DNA from: Mayfieldus sp963781495
Lineage (GTDB): Bacteria; Actinomycetota; Thermoleophilia; Solirubrobacterales; 70-9
NCBI GenBank assembly: GCA_963781495.1
Contig: CAWAFX010000002.1
Location: forward strand, 62,001 to 126,000
Length of the DNA: 64,000 nucleotides
Direction: 5' to 3'
This document shows positions 27,890-38,659 of this stretch, piece by piece. Position 1 is the stretch's first letter, and each line of letters opens with the position of its first letter. Both the position numbers and the translations under genes were made by a program. The notes under the pieces were generated by a model, which saw nothing but the letters and a program-made list of their open reading frames with translations, was not told the DNA's origin and made no database searches.

Positions 27890-28631
27890 CTAAAGGCCGC
27901 GAACGTCGCTGCCACGCTGCGCGACTGCATAGCGCAGCCTGGTCGACGTGGTGATGCCCAGCGCCTGCGCGGTGGCGCCGGTGAGGTCGAACTTGTAGCC
28001 GGTCCGGTAGGGGCCGCGGTCGATCACCGGGGCGACGATCGAGTGCCCGTGGTAGGAGAGGGTCACCTTCTTGCCGCAGCGAAGCGAGCGGCTGGCGACG
28101 CCGACCGTCGTCGTGGTCAGGGTCTGGCCGCAGGCGGTCCGGTGGCCGTAGAAGCCGGGGCCGTACCAGGTGGCGCCGGCGCGGCTCATCGAGTGGATCA
28201 GCGCCGTGCTGGTCGTCGTGTCGACGACGCCGTTGCTCGGCAGCCCGGCCTCGTTCTGGAACTCCCTCACCGCGCCCGCCGTCTGGGTCGCGAAGACGTC
28301 GCCGACGTGGACGCCGGAGGCATAGCTCTTCGACTTCACGATCCCGTTCAGGACCTTGACGTCGTCGCCCGACATCCCCACCTGCAGGGTGCGGGTCCCG
28401 AACTGGGTCGCCAGGGTCGGGACCGGAGCCGGTGGAGGTCGTGCCGTCGCCGCCGGGAGTTCCGATGCCGCCACTGGAAGCGTGGGCCGAGGCCGCGGCG
28501 ACCGCGAGCGTGAACAGCGCCAGCATCAGCGCCCAGAGCGCATGGCGATCGGGCCGCCGTCCCTGCGGTCCCAGCGTCTCCCGTCTGGAATTGTCACCCG
28601 CCCGCCAAGAGCGGGGCATGCGTTCGTTCAT
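27890..28631 (-). CDS. Peptidoglycan-binding RlpA-like (double-psi barrel) wall protein (one apparent 1-nt insertion)
   Basis: Start ATG 28631 (or 28619). The N-terminal part in the first frame is a signal peptide (ALWALMLALFTLAVAAASAHA). Near 28425-28440 the frame must change by one base to continue into a peptidoglycan-binding domain (LQVGMSGDDVKVLNGIV ... AVREFQNEAGLP) and an RlpA/DPBB domain (ATWYGPGFYGHRTACG, then VIDRGPYRTGYKFDL). The repaired protein has 246 residues. It is exported and acts on, or binds, cell wall glycan strands. The c-di-AMP riboswitch directly upstream matches known control of wall hydrolases in actinobacteria. The indel is probably a sequence error. Confidence 0.8.
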
Positions 28632-28639
28632 AGCCTCTT

Positions 28640-28772
28640 TCTGAGCGCTTACGGGGTTAGCTGACGGGCTCGCGCTGAAAGAGCTGCGCTACGCGGCAGA
28701 TGCCGGCGATTCGCCCCAGTTCGTGGGTCCCCCGCTCCCCGCGATATTTGGCGGGGACTCAGCGGAAAGTCG
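28640..28772 (-). ncRNA. ydaO/yuaA-type cyclic-di-AMP riboswitch
   Basis: Read on the minus strand, the leader of the RlpA-like gene carries the family hallmarks in order: CCGCTGAGTCCCCGCC (28768-28753), GGGGACCCACGAACTGGGG, then GGCGAATC, a variable hairpin, and the 3' block GAGCCCGTCAGCTAACCCCG with GTAAGCGC. The 3' block pairs with the 5' part to form the two-fold-symmetric c-di-AMP pocket. Binding of c-di-AMP in this class turns expression off. It ends about 10 nt from the start codon. Similar elements precede NlpC/P60, Rpf and RlpA-type wall genes in actinobacteria. Confidence 0.85.
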
Positions 28773-28885
28773 CGGCATCCTAGCAGAGGAAATTCCGGCA
28801 CATACCCGGTTCTGGGTACCTCGCCACAGATGGCGCGAACTGCTCCCAGGCCCTTCTGCGGGGAGCGCGCATATCCTCCCGCTCG

Positions 28886-29710
28886 ATGCCGACCGCGGTC
28901 GTCACCGGCGCCGGGCGCGGCCTCGGCCGAGCCGTCGCCCAGGCCCTGGCCGACCGGGGCCTGACCCTCCACGTCACCGACGTCGACGAGGAGGCGGCCG
29001 AGCGGGCCGCGGCCGAGATCGGGCGGGGGGCTTTCTATTCGCCGCTCGACGTCCGCGACGAGCGGGCCTGCCGCAAGGTCGCCGGGGCGACCGTCGAGCG
29101 CGCCGGCTCGCTCGACGTCTGGGTCAACAACGCCGGCATCCTCGTCACCGGCCTGGCCTGGGAGCAGGACGAGCCGACCCGGCGCCTGATGCTGGAGGTC
29201 AATGCGGTCGGGACGATGAACGGCACCGTCGCCGCGCTGGAGCCGATGCTGGCCGCCGGACGCGGGCAGGTGATCAACGTGATCTCGCTGGCCGGGCTGA
29301 TCGCGGCCCCGGGCGAGGTCGCCTACTCGGCCAGCAAGCACGCGGCGATCGCCTTCACCCTCGGGACCCAGCTCGACCTGCGCCGCTCCGGGATCAAGGG
29401 GATCCACCTCTCGGCCGTCTGCCCGGACGGGATCTGGACCCCGATGCTGGCCGACAAGCTCGACGACCCCGATGCGGCGGGATCGTTCTCGGGCACGCTT
29501 CTGACCGCCGAGCAGGTGGCGCCGCGAATCGCCGCCCTGCTGGACCACCCGCGGCCGGTGCTGACGATCCCCCGCTGGCGCGGGGCGATGCTGCGCTTCT
29601 TCGACGCCTTCCCCTCGCTGGCGCTGCGGCTGCTGCCGCTTTTGATGCGCGACGCGCAACGGCGCCAGGGGCAGTACAAGCGCAAGATCCAGGCCGGGCG
29701 CTTCCCCTAG
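28886..29710 (+). CDS. Short-chain dehydrogenase/reductase
   Basis: A 274-residue SDR: VTGAGRGLG at residues 6-14, VNNAG, catalytic serine in ISLAG, and YSASK as the YxxxK site. A 50-residue C-terminal extension (RWRGAMLRFFDAFPSLALRLLPLLM) looks amphipathic and may touch membrane or another subunit. It is an NAD(P)H-dependent oxidoreductase of unknown substrate. The start is ATG 28886. It is divergent from the riboswitch-controlled wall gene and ends just before the rnpB terminator. Confidence 0.85.
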   Translation: MPTAVVTGAGRGLGRAVAQALADRGLTLHVTDVDEEAAERAAAEIGRGAFYSPLDVRDERACRKVAGATVERAGSLDVWVNNAGILVTGLAWEQDEPTRRLMLEVNAVGTMNGTVAALEPMLAAGRGQVINVISLAGLIAAPGEVAYSASKHAAIAFTLGTQLDLRRSGIKGIHLSAVCPDGIWTPMLADKLDDPDAAGSFSGTLLTAEQVAPRIAALLDHPRPVLTIPRWRGAMLRFFDAFPSLALRLLPLLMRDAQRRQGQYKRKIQAGRFP

Positions 29711-29717
29711 GGAAATA

Positions 29718-29743
29718 GAGAGCCCCGCCGAAGCGGGGCTCTC
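29718..29743 (-). terminator. rnpB intrinsic terminator with UUCG tetraloop
   Basis: An 11-bp perfect stem (GAGAGCCCCGC / GCGGGGCTCTC) closes on a 4-nt loop that reads C(UUCG)G on the minus strand. It is followed by CTATTTCC. It lies just beyond the RNase P RNA 3' end and may also serve the SDR on the plus strand. Confidence 0.75.
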
Positions 29744-29745
29744 CT

Positions 29746-30106
29746 TAGCGGGCCTGTAAGCCGGATCCTGTCGCAGACGACCATCCATCTCGCCGTGAGG
29801 CGGGGCCTTGCGGCCCTGCGGCCTACCTGGACCTACCCGGGCCGGGTCGACGGTCCTGCTTGGCCTTGCACCGGGCGGGGTTTGCCTGGCCGCCGCGTCA
29901 CCGCGGCGCCGGTGCGCTCTTACCGCACCATTTCAACTTCGCCTGTGTGCGACTCAGCTGAGGCCGCACCATCGGCTGTGTATTTCTGTGGCACTTTCCC
30001 GCGGGTTTCCCCGGGTGGGCGTTACCCACCGCCTCGCCCTTTGGTGTCCGGACTTTCCTCGAGCGAGGTTTTCTCTCCTCACCCGCGGCCGTCCAGCCCG
30101 CAAGCT
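29746..30106 (-). ncRNA. rnpB: RNase P RNA
   Basis: The catalytic RNA of ribonuclease P, which trims tRNA 5' leaders. On the minus strand the conserved core is clear: GAGGAAAGTCCGGAC near the 5' end, CCCGGGGAAACCC, GGTGAAATGGTGCGGTAAGAGCGCACCGG-type P8-P9 sequence in the middle (seen as GAAATGGTGCGGTAAGAGCG), GGCAAACCCC, and the 3' conserved ACAGGATCCGGCTTACAGG. P1 is GCGGGC pairing with the terminal GCCCGC. The length of about 360 nt fits the type A architecture of actinobacteria. It is followed by a strong terminator at 29718-29743. The ends are estimated from P1. Confidence 0.93.
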
Positions 30107-30163
30107 GATGGTAGCCCTCAGACGAGCGCTTGCAAAACGGCGCAGGGGAGGCTGCAGGCGGCG

Positions 30164-30388
30164 TCAGCTGAGGTCGGAGCCGCAGCCCCGGCAGCCGCCG
30201 GCGCCGCGCATGGTGCCGCCGCAGACGGGGCATTCGGCCGGGCCGCCGGCCAGCAGGTCCTCCCAGGCGCCGAGGATCGTGTCCTCCAGCGTCAAACCCT
30301 TTGGCTCGAACAGCCGCGGTGCCGAACGCTCCGTCATGGCGTCAATCGTGAGCTCGGGCGAATGGGTAGCGGTCGCCGTCACGCTCAC
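30164..30388 (-). CDS. Small zinc-ribbon protein downstream of lexA
   Basis: A 74-residue protein whose GTG start overlaps the lexA stop by 4 nt (GTGA). The C-terminal half has C-P-V-C-G-G and C-R-G-C-G, a four-cysteine zinc ribbon. The N-terminus is unstructured, followed by a helix (LEDTILGAWEDLLAG). No enzymatic domain is present. Translational coupling to lexA implies it is SOS-induced. It may be an actinobacterial lineage-specific accessory of the SOS operon; the role is unknown. Confidence 0.65.
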   Translation of the reverse strand: MSVTATATHSPELTIDAMTERSAPRLFEPKGLTLEDTILGAWEDLLAGGPAECPVCGGTMRGAGGCRGCGSDLS

Positions 30389-30996
30389 GAAACCTTCCTG
30401 AAGACTCCGACCACCCGGCCGAGGACCTTGGCGTCGGCGCTGCGAATCGGCTCCATCGCCTCGTTCTCGGGCTGGAGCCTGATGTGGTCCGCCTCGCGGA
30501 AGAAGCGCTTCACCGTCGCCTCCTCGCCGAGCAGCGCGACGACGATCTCGCCGTCGCTGGCATCGTCGGCGCGGCGGACGACGACATAGTCGCCCTCGAG
30601 AATGCCGGCGTCCTTCATGCTCTCGCCGCGGACCCGCAGCACGTAGTCGCCGTCCTCGCCACCGATCACGTCAGGGATGTCGAGGTACTCCTCGATGTTC
30701 TCCTCGGCGAGAATCGGCTCACCGGCGGCCACCTGGCCGACCAGCGGCAGGCCGCCGCCGACACCGGGCATCGCCCGCTTGGCCTTGTCGACCAGCAGCT
30801 CGATCGCCCGCGGCTTGGAAGGGTCGCGGCGCAGCAGGCCCGACTTCTCGAGGTTGGCGAGGTGGGCGTGGACGGTGGAGGAGGAATGAAGCCCGACCGC
30901 CTTGCCGATCTCCCGCACGGTGGGTGGGTATCCGTACTTGCGGGCGTAGCGGCCGATGTAGTCGAAGATCTCTTTCTGGCGCTTTGTCAGGTCCAA
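30385..30996 (-). CDS. lexA: LexA, SOS-response repressor
   Basis: 203 residues from TTG 30996. An N-terminal winged helix (about 1-65; TVREIGKAVGLHSSSTVHAHL recognition region) binds the SOS box. A C-terminal S24 autopeptidase domain has the cleavage site A91-G92 in QVAAGEP, nucleophile S126 (RGESMKD) and general-base K163 (ATVKRF). RecA filaments trigger self-cleavage and derepression. A perfect GAAC-N4-GTTC box lies 30 nt upstream (31026-31039), showing autoregulation. It is followed in overlap by the zinc-ribbon gene. Confidence 0.96.
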   Translation of the reverse strand: MDLTKRQKEIFDYIGRYARKYGYPPTVREIGKAVGLHSSSTVHAHLANLEKSGLLRRDPSKPRAIELLVDKAKRAMPGVGGGLPLVGQVAAGEPILAEENIEEYLDIPDVIGGEDGDYVLRVRGESMKDAGILEGDYVVVRRADDASDGEIVVALLGEEATVKRFFREADHIRLQPENEAMEPIRSADAKVLGRVVGVFRKVS

Positions 30997-31025
30997 CGGT
31001 CAGCTCCTGAATCGGGAAGTTGATC

Positions 31026-31039
31026 CGAACACACGTTCG
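31026..31039. promoter_or_regulatory. SOS (LexA) box
   Basis: CGAACACACGTTCG is a perfect palindromic Gram-positive LexA site (CGAAC-N4-GTTCG), 30 nt upstream of the lexA TTG start and on the side of the tRNA-Leu gene. No second copy was noticed in the window. Confidence 0.9.
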
Positions 31040-31093
31040 TACAGTAGCGCCCCCCACGGACGAATTCAAGGGCATCTAGAATCGGCCTCAACT

Positions 31094-31179
<86 letters not shown>

Positions 31180-31216
31180 TCGGGGCGTGGCCGCGACCCA
31201 GCCGGGTCGCGGCCAC

Positions 31217-32174
31217 TCAACCCCGCTGGACCACCGCCAGCCAGACGCCGGCAAGCGAATCCGGCCGCCAGCTCCCGAGGCCGCGCAGCGAGCGCTCGAC
31301 CCCGAGCGGGTGCGGCCCGGCGGGGGCGACGACGGTCAGCAGCGGGTCGCCCCGCAGGCGCCGGGCGGCGGCGGCGGCGATGTCCTGGGCGGCCCGAACC
31401 TCGTCGCCGCGAAGCAGCGCCAGGCGGGCGGCCGGCGAGGCGGCGAAGCGGAAGTCGATTCCGTCGAGCGCCGGCCCGAGGCCGCTGCGGCTGCCCCACC
31501 AGCCGGCGTTGCGCCGCAGCTCGATCGCCCCGGCGCTGCGGCGCGCCAGCTCGAAGGGCCCGCTCCCCGCCTGGGTCATGCGCAGCAGCGGCTCCGGCCC
31601 GGGGCCGGGCCGGATCGCCTCCGGCGAGACCAGTCCCAGCCGTGGATCGGCGAGGCGGTGCGGCAGGTCGTCGACCGGATCGGCGAACACGAACCGCACC
31701 AGGTCAGGGCGTGGGCCGTCGGCGCCGATCAGCCCCGGCAGCAGCCCCTGGCCGACCGGCGACGCCCGCCAGCGGCCGACGTTGGCGAGCACCGTCGCGG
31801 CGTCGAGCAGGCGCCCGTCCTGAAAGCGGATCCCGGGCCGCAGGCGCAGGCTCCAGACGTGGCGGTCGGCCGAGTGGCGGATCGCCAGCGCCGCGCCGGG
31901 GACGTTGCGCCTGCCCCCGTAGGGGGCGTCGAGGCTCGCGACCAGCGGCTCGAAGATCTGCCGGCTGACCGTCTGCTGGGCCAGGGTCCGGGCCTGGAGC
32001 GGGTCGAGATCTGGCCGTCAGCGGAGCGATGGCGTAGGCCAGGCGCCCGTTGCCGCCCGCCCGCTGCTGGCTCCCGGCGGCCGGAGGGGAGCTGGTGCCG
32101 TCGCCGCCGCCACAGCCGGCGACCGCCAGCACGGCGACCGCGCCGATCAGCGCGCCGCGAAGCCCCACCCTCAT
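31217..32174 (-). CDS. Short solute-binding lipoprotein of the peptide/nickel (SBP_bac_5) type (one apparent 1-nt insertion)
   Basis: Start ATG 32174. A signal peptide with lipobox VAGC anchors it to the membrane. After an apparent extra base at about 32012 the frame continues as DLDPLQARTLAQQTVSRQIF, then IRHSADRHVWSLRLRPGIRFQDG and on to the end, about 318 residues when repaired. The pattern (binding-protein opening and the LRPGIRFQDG signature) is that of ABC peptide-binding proteins. These are normally about 500 residues, so this one lacks the second half of the fold. No permease genes are adjacent. It could be a signalling or orphan binding protein. It follows secG on the same strand. 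Confidence 0.65.
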
Positions 32175-32183
32175 GCGGAGCCC

Positions 32184-32405
32184 CTAGATCTTGAGGATGA
32201 CCAGGGTGTTGATGACGAACAGGATGGCGAAGAAGACCGTCGCCCGGTCGAGGTTCTTCTCGACCATCGACCCGCCGCCGACACCGCCGCCGCCTCCGAT
32301 GCCGAAGGCGCCGGAGAGGCCCGCGTCCTTGCCCGAGTGCAGGAGCACGAGGAAGATCAGGACGACCGAGATGAGCACCTGAACGACTCCGAGGATCGTG
32401 TACAT
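32184..32405 (-). CDS. secG: Preprotein translocase subunit SecG
   Basis: 73 residues with two membrane helices (about 3-22 and 52-72). The cytoplasmic loop has SGKDAGLSGAFG followed by a glycine run, the typical SecG signature. It assists SecYE in protein export. In many bacteria secG follows tpiA or pgk; here it instead sits between the cytochrome c maturation genes and a binding lipoprotein, all on the minus strand. The start is ATG 32405. Confidence 0.9.
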   Translation of the reverse strand: MYTILGVVQVLISVVLIFLVLLHSGKDAGLSGAFGIGGGGGVGGGSMVEKNLDRATVFFAILFVINTLVILKI

Positions 32406-32415
32406 GGCGGGGATT

Positions 32416-32731
32416 CTAGGGGGCTCGGCCGCCGACCCCGCTGCCGGCGCCGGTTTCCCCCTTGGCCGCGTCGAGCTGCTTGAGGATCCGGACCGCGTCG
32501 CGGCGCAGCTCGGCGTCCTGGCGCCGGAAGTCCTCGTCGGAGAGCTTGCCCGCCGCGTGGTCGAGCTCGGTGTCGCGGATCTCGCGGTACTTGGCCTCCT
32601 TGCGCGACTCGAGGTCGGCGACCCTTGGGTCCTCCCCTCCCCCGGCCTCGCCCCGCTCGCGGCGCAGCGGCGCGATCACGAACCAGAGCACGAGGATGAA
32701 CAGCAGGGCGCCGAGCAGGAACGTCGATCAA
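32416..32731 (-). CDS. CcmI-like membrane-anchored protein (one apparent 1-nt insertion near the start)
   Basis: About 104 residues if one extra base near 32720-32724 is removed, giving a start TTG ATC GAC then FLLGALLFILVLWFVIAPL as a single membrane helix. The rest is a charged helical segment (DLESRKEAKYREIRDTELDHAAGKLSDEDF). That segment matches the N-terminal helical part of cytochrome c biogenesis protein CcmI as found in actinobacteria. Without the repair an internal start (GTG, near 32691) would lose half the membrane helix. It lies between ccmF (8 nt away) and secG. The ccmI assignment is from context and topology. Confidence 0.55.
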
Positions 32732-32738
32732 CTGAGCG

Positions 32739-34946
<2,208 letters not shown>

Positions 34947-34950
<4 letters not shown>

Positions 34951-35348
34951 GACTGGCGCTGCTCCGTGAACTTCGACGGGCACTTGGTGATCAGCGTGTC
35001 GCGCTGACCGACGAAGGTGCCCTCGCGCATGCTCCCGGTGAGGACGATCTCGCGCCCGGCCCGGAAGGGGTCGGGGACGGTGCCGGTGTAGGTGACGGGC
35101 AGGCTCTCGGAGGGGTTGTCGCGGTCGGCGACCCGGAAGCGGATCGTCTCCCCCTGGTGGCGGACCGACCCATCGACCACCTTGCCGGTGAGGTCATAGG
35201 ACTTGCCCGGCGTCGCGTTGAGAAGCTGCGACGGCTGCTTGGCCTCGGTCGAGGCGCTGAACGACGTGTAGACCAGGGCCGCGGCCAGAAGGACCGCGGT
35301 CCCGAGCGCCACCACGAGGCGGATCTTGCGTTTGCGCGCCGGGTCCAT
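34947..35348 (-). CDS. ccmE: Cytochrome c maturation heme chaperone CcmE (Cys-type)
   Basis: 133 residues: an N-terminal membrane anchor (about 10-28) and a periplasmic OB-fold. The heme-binding position, H-x3-Y in proteobacteria, is C123-x3-F127 here (CPSKF). Cysteine variants (CxxxY) are known from archaea and some bacteria; phenylalanine in place of tyrosine is a further departure. It carries heme from the exporter to CcmF. It is the first gene of ccmE-ccmF-ccmI-like-secG. The start is ATG 35348. Confidence 0.88.
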
Positions 35349-35408
35349 CGAGGGAGATCCTGATTATCGCAAGGGCCGGGCCTCCGTCCCCTGTTAAGAA
35401 TCCGGGGC

Positions 35409-36113
35409 ATGGCCGATGACCCCGTCCTCCTGATCACCGGCGCCAGCAGCGGCATCGGCGCCGCGACCGCCCGCGCGTGCGCCGGGTCGCACCGACTGGT
35501 GCTGGCGGCGCGCCGCAGCGGCCCGATCGAGAAGCTGGCCGGCGAGCTCGGCGGCGAGGATCGGGCGCTGGCGGTCGAGTGCGACGTCACCGAGTCCGAG
35601 CAGCTCGACTCGATGGTCGCGGCGGCGCTGGAGAAGTTCGGCCGCATCGACGCCGTCTTCGCCAATGCCGGCTTCGGCGCCAAGCGAGGCTTTCTCGAGG
35701 AGACGCCGGAGCACTGGCGCTCGATGGTGCTGACCAACGTCCTCGGAGTGGCGCTGACGATCCGCGCCACCCTCCCCCACCTGCTCGAGCGCGGCGACGG
35801 CCACTACCTGATCACCAGCTCGGTCGCCGGGCGGCGCCCCCTGCCCGGCTCGCTCTACGCGGCGACCAAGCACGCGGCCGGCGCGATCGGCGAGGGGCTG
35901 CGGCTGCAGCTGCGCGAGATGGACGACAACGACCGCATCAAGGTGACCCTGATCGAGCCGGGGATGGTCGACACCGAGTTCTTCGACTCCGGGGCCCCGG
36001 ACTGGGCGCTGCGCGACGAGGACATCGCCGGCGCGGTCACCTGGGCGCTGAGCCAGCCGGACCGGGTCGAGGTCAACGAGGTCCTGGTGCGGCCGACGAA
36101 GCAACCTATGTAG
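35409..36113 (+). CDS. Short-chain dehydrogenase/reductase
   Basis: A 234-residue SDR with ITGASSGIG at residues 9-17, FANAGFG (N-x-A-G), catalytic serine in TSSVAG and YAATK as the YxxxK. It resembles SDR family oxidoreductases acting on short hydroxy acids or sugars. The start is ATG 35409. It is divergent from ccmE, and its last codons overlap the convergent glycosyltransferase by 8 nt. Confidence 0.85.
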   Translation: MADDPVLLITGASSGIGAATARACAGSHRLVLAARRSGPIEKLAGELGGEDRALAVECDVTESEQLDSMVAAALEKFGRIDAVFANAGFGAKRGFLEETPEHWRSMVLTNVLGVALTIRATLPHLLERGDGHYLITSSVAGRRPLPGSLYAATKHAAGAIGEGLRLQLREMDDNDRIKVTLIEPGMVDTEFFDSGAPDWALRDEDIAGAVTWALSQPDRVEVNEVLVRPTKQPM

Positions 36114-37133
36114 CGCGCCCGAGGAGCATGCGGACGAGGCGCCAGTAGGCGCGCAGACACGCCCGCAGGGCTTCGAATGGCCGGCGCGGCCGAAGTAGGG
36201 CGAGTCGAGGTCGGCGGTCAAAAGGGCCGCGAAGTCGGCGGCCGAGATCGTGCGCGCGCTCTGAATCCGGCGCCGGCCGCGCAGCGTCCAGGGCAGGAGG
36301 CGGAGCCCGTCGAGGTCGGCGAGCAGCTTCTGGCGGCCCCAGCCGCCGGCAATCGAGACCGGGATCAGCGCCAGCTCGGTCGCCAGCAGCGCCGGGGCGA
36401 GCAGGGCCAGCAGGGCGCCCGGATAGGTGCGAAGGACCAGCGACCAGCGGTTGCGTTCCAGCCAGCGCATCTTCGCCTCGCCGCCGAACTCGTATTCGTG
36501 ATCGACGACCGCTGCCGGCTCGATTCCCAGCGCCCCGCCCTCGAGTCGCAGCCGCAGCGAGAGGTCGGTGTCCTCGTGGTAGAGGAAGTAGGGCTCGGGG
36601 AAGCCGTCGCGCTCGCGGAAGCTCGCAAGCGGCAGCGCCAGGCAGGCGCCGGAGAGGGTCGGGACCTCGTGCGGAGCGATCGATCCCAGCGGCTTGCCGT
36701 GGTCGCCGGCCCAGGCGAAGCCGGTGAAGTGGACCGGGTTGCCGGCCGTGTTGACGGCGCGGGCGTCGTCGGTCGCGACCAGCCCCATCCAGGCAGCCCA
36801 TCCGCGCCCCTCCGTATACGGACGCACGATCGCCTCGCGAAAGCCGGGCAGCGGCCGCGCGTCGGGGTTCAGCAGCAAGAGCAACTCCCCCGTCGCGGCG
36901 GCGGCACCCGCGTTGGCGGCGGCGGCGAAGCCGGTGTTGGCGCCCATCTGGACGATCCGCGCCTGCGGCGCCAGCTCGGCGACCAGGCCCGGCGTGCCGT
37001 CATCGGATCCGTTGTCGGCGACGATCAGCTCATCGCCTTCGCGCAGCTGCTCGACCAGCGGCGGCAGGGTCGTCCGCAGCGCCGGGACGCTGTTCCAGCT
37101 GACGATGACGACGGAGAGCCGCGGGTCGGTCAC
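36106..37133 (-). CDS. Family 2 glycosyltransferase (one apparent 1-nt deletion near the 3' end)
   Basis: GTG start at 37133. The GT-A nucleotide-sugar domain is clear: SVVIVSWNSVPALRTTL, VADNGSDDGTPG, LLLLLNPDARPLPG (the DxD-equivalent), and FLYHEDTDLSLRLRLEGG (the ED acceptor-binding motif), as in rhamnosyl/galactofuranosyl transferases. A membrane-associated C-terminal part follows. Near 36177-36183 one missing base must be restored to reach PFEALRACLRAYWRLVRMLL and the stop at 36106; otherwise the frame would run 700 bases antisense through the SDR gene. Repaired length is 342 residues. It probably builds surface polysaccharide. Confidence 0.82.
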
Positions 37134-37144
37134 GCGGCCGCAGG

Positions 37145-38311
37145 CTAGCTGTCGAGTTCGTCGAGACGCCGCTGGAGGAAGTCTCGCTCGGGCTCGGCGT
37201 GGACCAACTCCAAGGCTCTCTCGTATGAGGCGCGGGCCTCGTCGTTGCGGTCGAGCCGGCCCAGGAGCTCGGCCCGGGCCGCGTGCAGGTAGTGGTAGCC
37301 GTCGAGCTCGAGCCCGTCGATGATCGCCAGGGCGGCCTCGACGTCTCCCGCTTCGGCGATCGCGACGGCGCGGTTGAGCTCGACGACCGGCGAGCCGGTG
37401 AGGCGGAAGAGCTCGCCGTAGAGCGCCGCGATCTGGGGCCAGTCCTGAGGATCCTCGGCGTGCAGGGCGGCGATCGCCGCCTGGACCGCGTAGGGGCCGC
37501 GGCCGCCGAGTGCGAGCGCGCGGTCGAGGACTGCCTTTCCCGCCTCGATTTGGGCGCGGTTCCAGAGCGTGCGGTCCTGGTCGCGCAGCAGGACCAGCTC
37601 GCCGTCGCTGAAGCGGGCCTCGCGGCGGGCGTCGTGCAGCATCATCAGCCCCAGCAGGGCGTGCACTTCGGGCTCGTCGGGCATCAGCTCGGCCAGCGCC
37701 CGGCCAAGCCGGATCGCCTCGGCGGCGAGGTCGCCGCGGCCGCCGTAGCCCTCGTTGAAGATCAGATAGACGACCGCGAGCACGGCGGCGAGGCGGTCGG
37801 GCAGCAGGTGGTCGGGCGGGACGCGGAAGGGGATCCCGGCGGCCTTGATCTTCGCCTTCGCCCGCACCAGACGCTTGGCCATCGTCGGCTCGGGGACGAG
37901 GAAGGCGCGGGCGATCTCCTCCGTCGTCAGGCCGCCGAGGGTGCGCAGGGTCAGCGCGACCTGGGCCTCGGTGGCCAGCGCCGGGTGACAGCAGGTGAAG
38001 ACGAGCTCGAGCCGCTCGTCGGGGAATGTCGTCGTCTCATCCATCGGCTCCTCGAGCGGCTCGGGCACCTCGAGCAGCCGGGTCTTGGCGGCCAGGGTGC
38101 GGTCGCGGCGGATGCGGTCGATCGCGCGGTTGCGGGCGGTCGTGATCAGCCAGGCGCGCGGGTTGTCCGGGGTGCCTTCGCGGGGCCAGCGATCGGCCGC
38201 CGCGGCGAAGGCCTCCTGAGCGGCCTCCTCGGCGAGGTCGAAATCGCCGAGGAAGCCGATCAGGGTTGCGAGGACGCGTCCCCACTCGTCGCGGAACGCC
38301 TGCTCGAGCAA
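37145..38311 (-). CDS. ECF42-group RNA polymerase sigma factor
   Basis: 388 residues from TTG 38311. Sigma-2 region about 5-75 (DLAEEAAQEAFAAAADRW, TTARNRAIDRIRRD), sigma-4 region about 100-165 (LTTEEIARAFLVPEPTMAKRLVRAK), then a C-terminal extension of about 220 residues (FLIFNEGY-like YLIFNEGYGG, followed by TPR-like helices). That extension is diagnostic of ECF42 (SigJ/DUF6596) factors, which need it for activity instead of an anti-sigma factor. It sits at the end of a three-gene unit with two DGPF/YCII proteins, the known ECF42 partnership. The RNA polymerase specificity is TGTCGA/CGTC-type in characterised members. Confidence 0.93.
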   Translation of the reverse strand: MLEQAFRDEWGRVLATLIGFLGDFDLAEEAAQEAFAAAADRWPREGTPDNPRAWLITTARNRAIDRIRRDRTLAAKTRLLEVPEPLEEPMDETTTFPDERLELVFTCCHPALATEAQVALTLRTLGGLTTEEIARAFLVPEPTMAKRLVRAKAKIKAAGIPFRVPPDHLLPDRLAAVLAVVYLIFNEGYGGRGDLAAEAIRLGRALAELMPDEPEVHALLGLMMLHDARREARFSDGELVLLRDQDRTLWNRAQIEAGKAVLDRALALGGRGPYAVQAAIAALHAEDPQDWPQIAALYGELFRLTGSPVVELNRAVAIAEAGDVEAALAIIDGLELDGYHYLHAARAELLGRLDRNDEARASYERALELVHAEPERDFLQRRLDELDS

Positions 38312-38314
38312 TCG

Positions 38315-38659
38315 CTACCGCTCCACGAGCGGGCGCACCTCGACCGCTCCGCCCATCCGGGCCGCCGGGATCCGGGAGGCCAGGTCGATCGCCGCGTCGA
38401 GGTCATCGGCCTCGAACACGTAGTAGCCGCCGAGCGCCTCCTTGGTGGCGACGAACGGGCCGTCGGTGGTCAGCGTCTTGCCGTCCTGGACCCGCACGGT
38501 GGTCGCCGTCTCGGGCGGCTGCAGCTGATTGCCGTCGCTGACGCCGGGGGACTGCTGGATCGCCATGTACTCGCCGAAGATCGCGTTCTGCTCCTCTTCG
38601 GGCAGGCTCTCGAACTGGTCGCCGGCCGAACCTGAGTTGATCAACAGGATGTACTTCAT
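38315..38659 (-). CDS. YCII/DGPF-domain protein, ECF42-associated (copy 1)
   Basis: 114 residues of the YCII family with LTTDGPFVATKEALGGYYVFEADD, which holds the DGPF motif. The start ATG 38659 overlaps the stop of the upstream YCII gene by 4 nt (ATGA). It is a small dimeric alpha-beta (ferredoxin-like) protein of unknown chemistry. In ECF42 loci such proteins are the main targets or modulators of the sigma factor. The sigma-factor start lies 3 nt downstream. It is about two-thirds identical in pattern to copy 2, indicating a local duplication. Confidence 0.88.
   Translation of the reverse strand: MKYILLINSGSAGDQFESLPEEEQNAIFGEYMAIQQSPGVSDGNQLQPPETATTVRVQDGKTLTTDGPFVATKEALGGYYVFEADDLDAAIDLASRIPAARMGGAVEVRPLVER

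Noticed and set aside
35394..37133. Glycosyltransferase reading extended to 579 residues
   Set aside because: Past about 36180 it is antisense to a well-supported SDR. A one-base change gives a sensible glycosyltransferase C-terminus and a stop at 36106.
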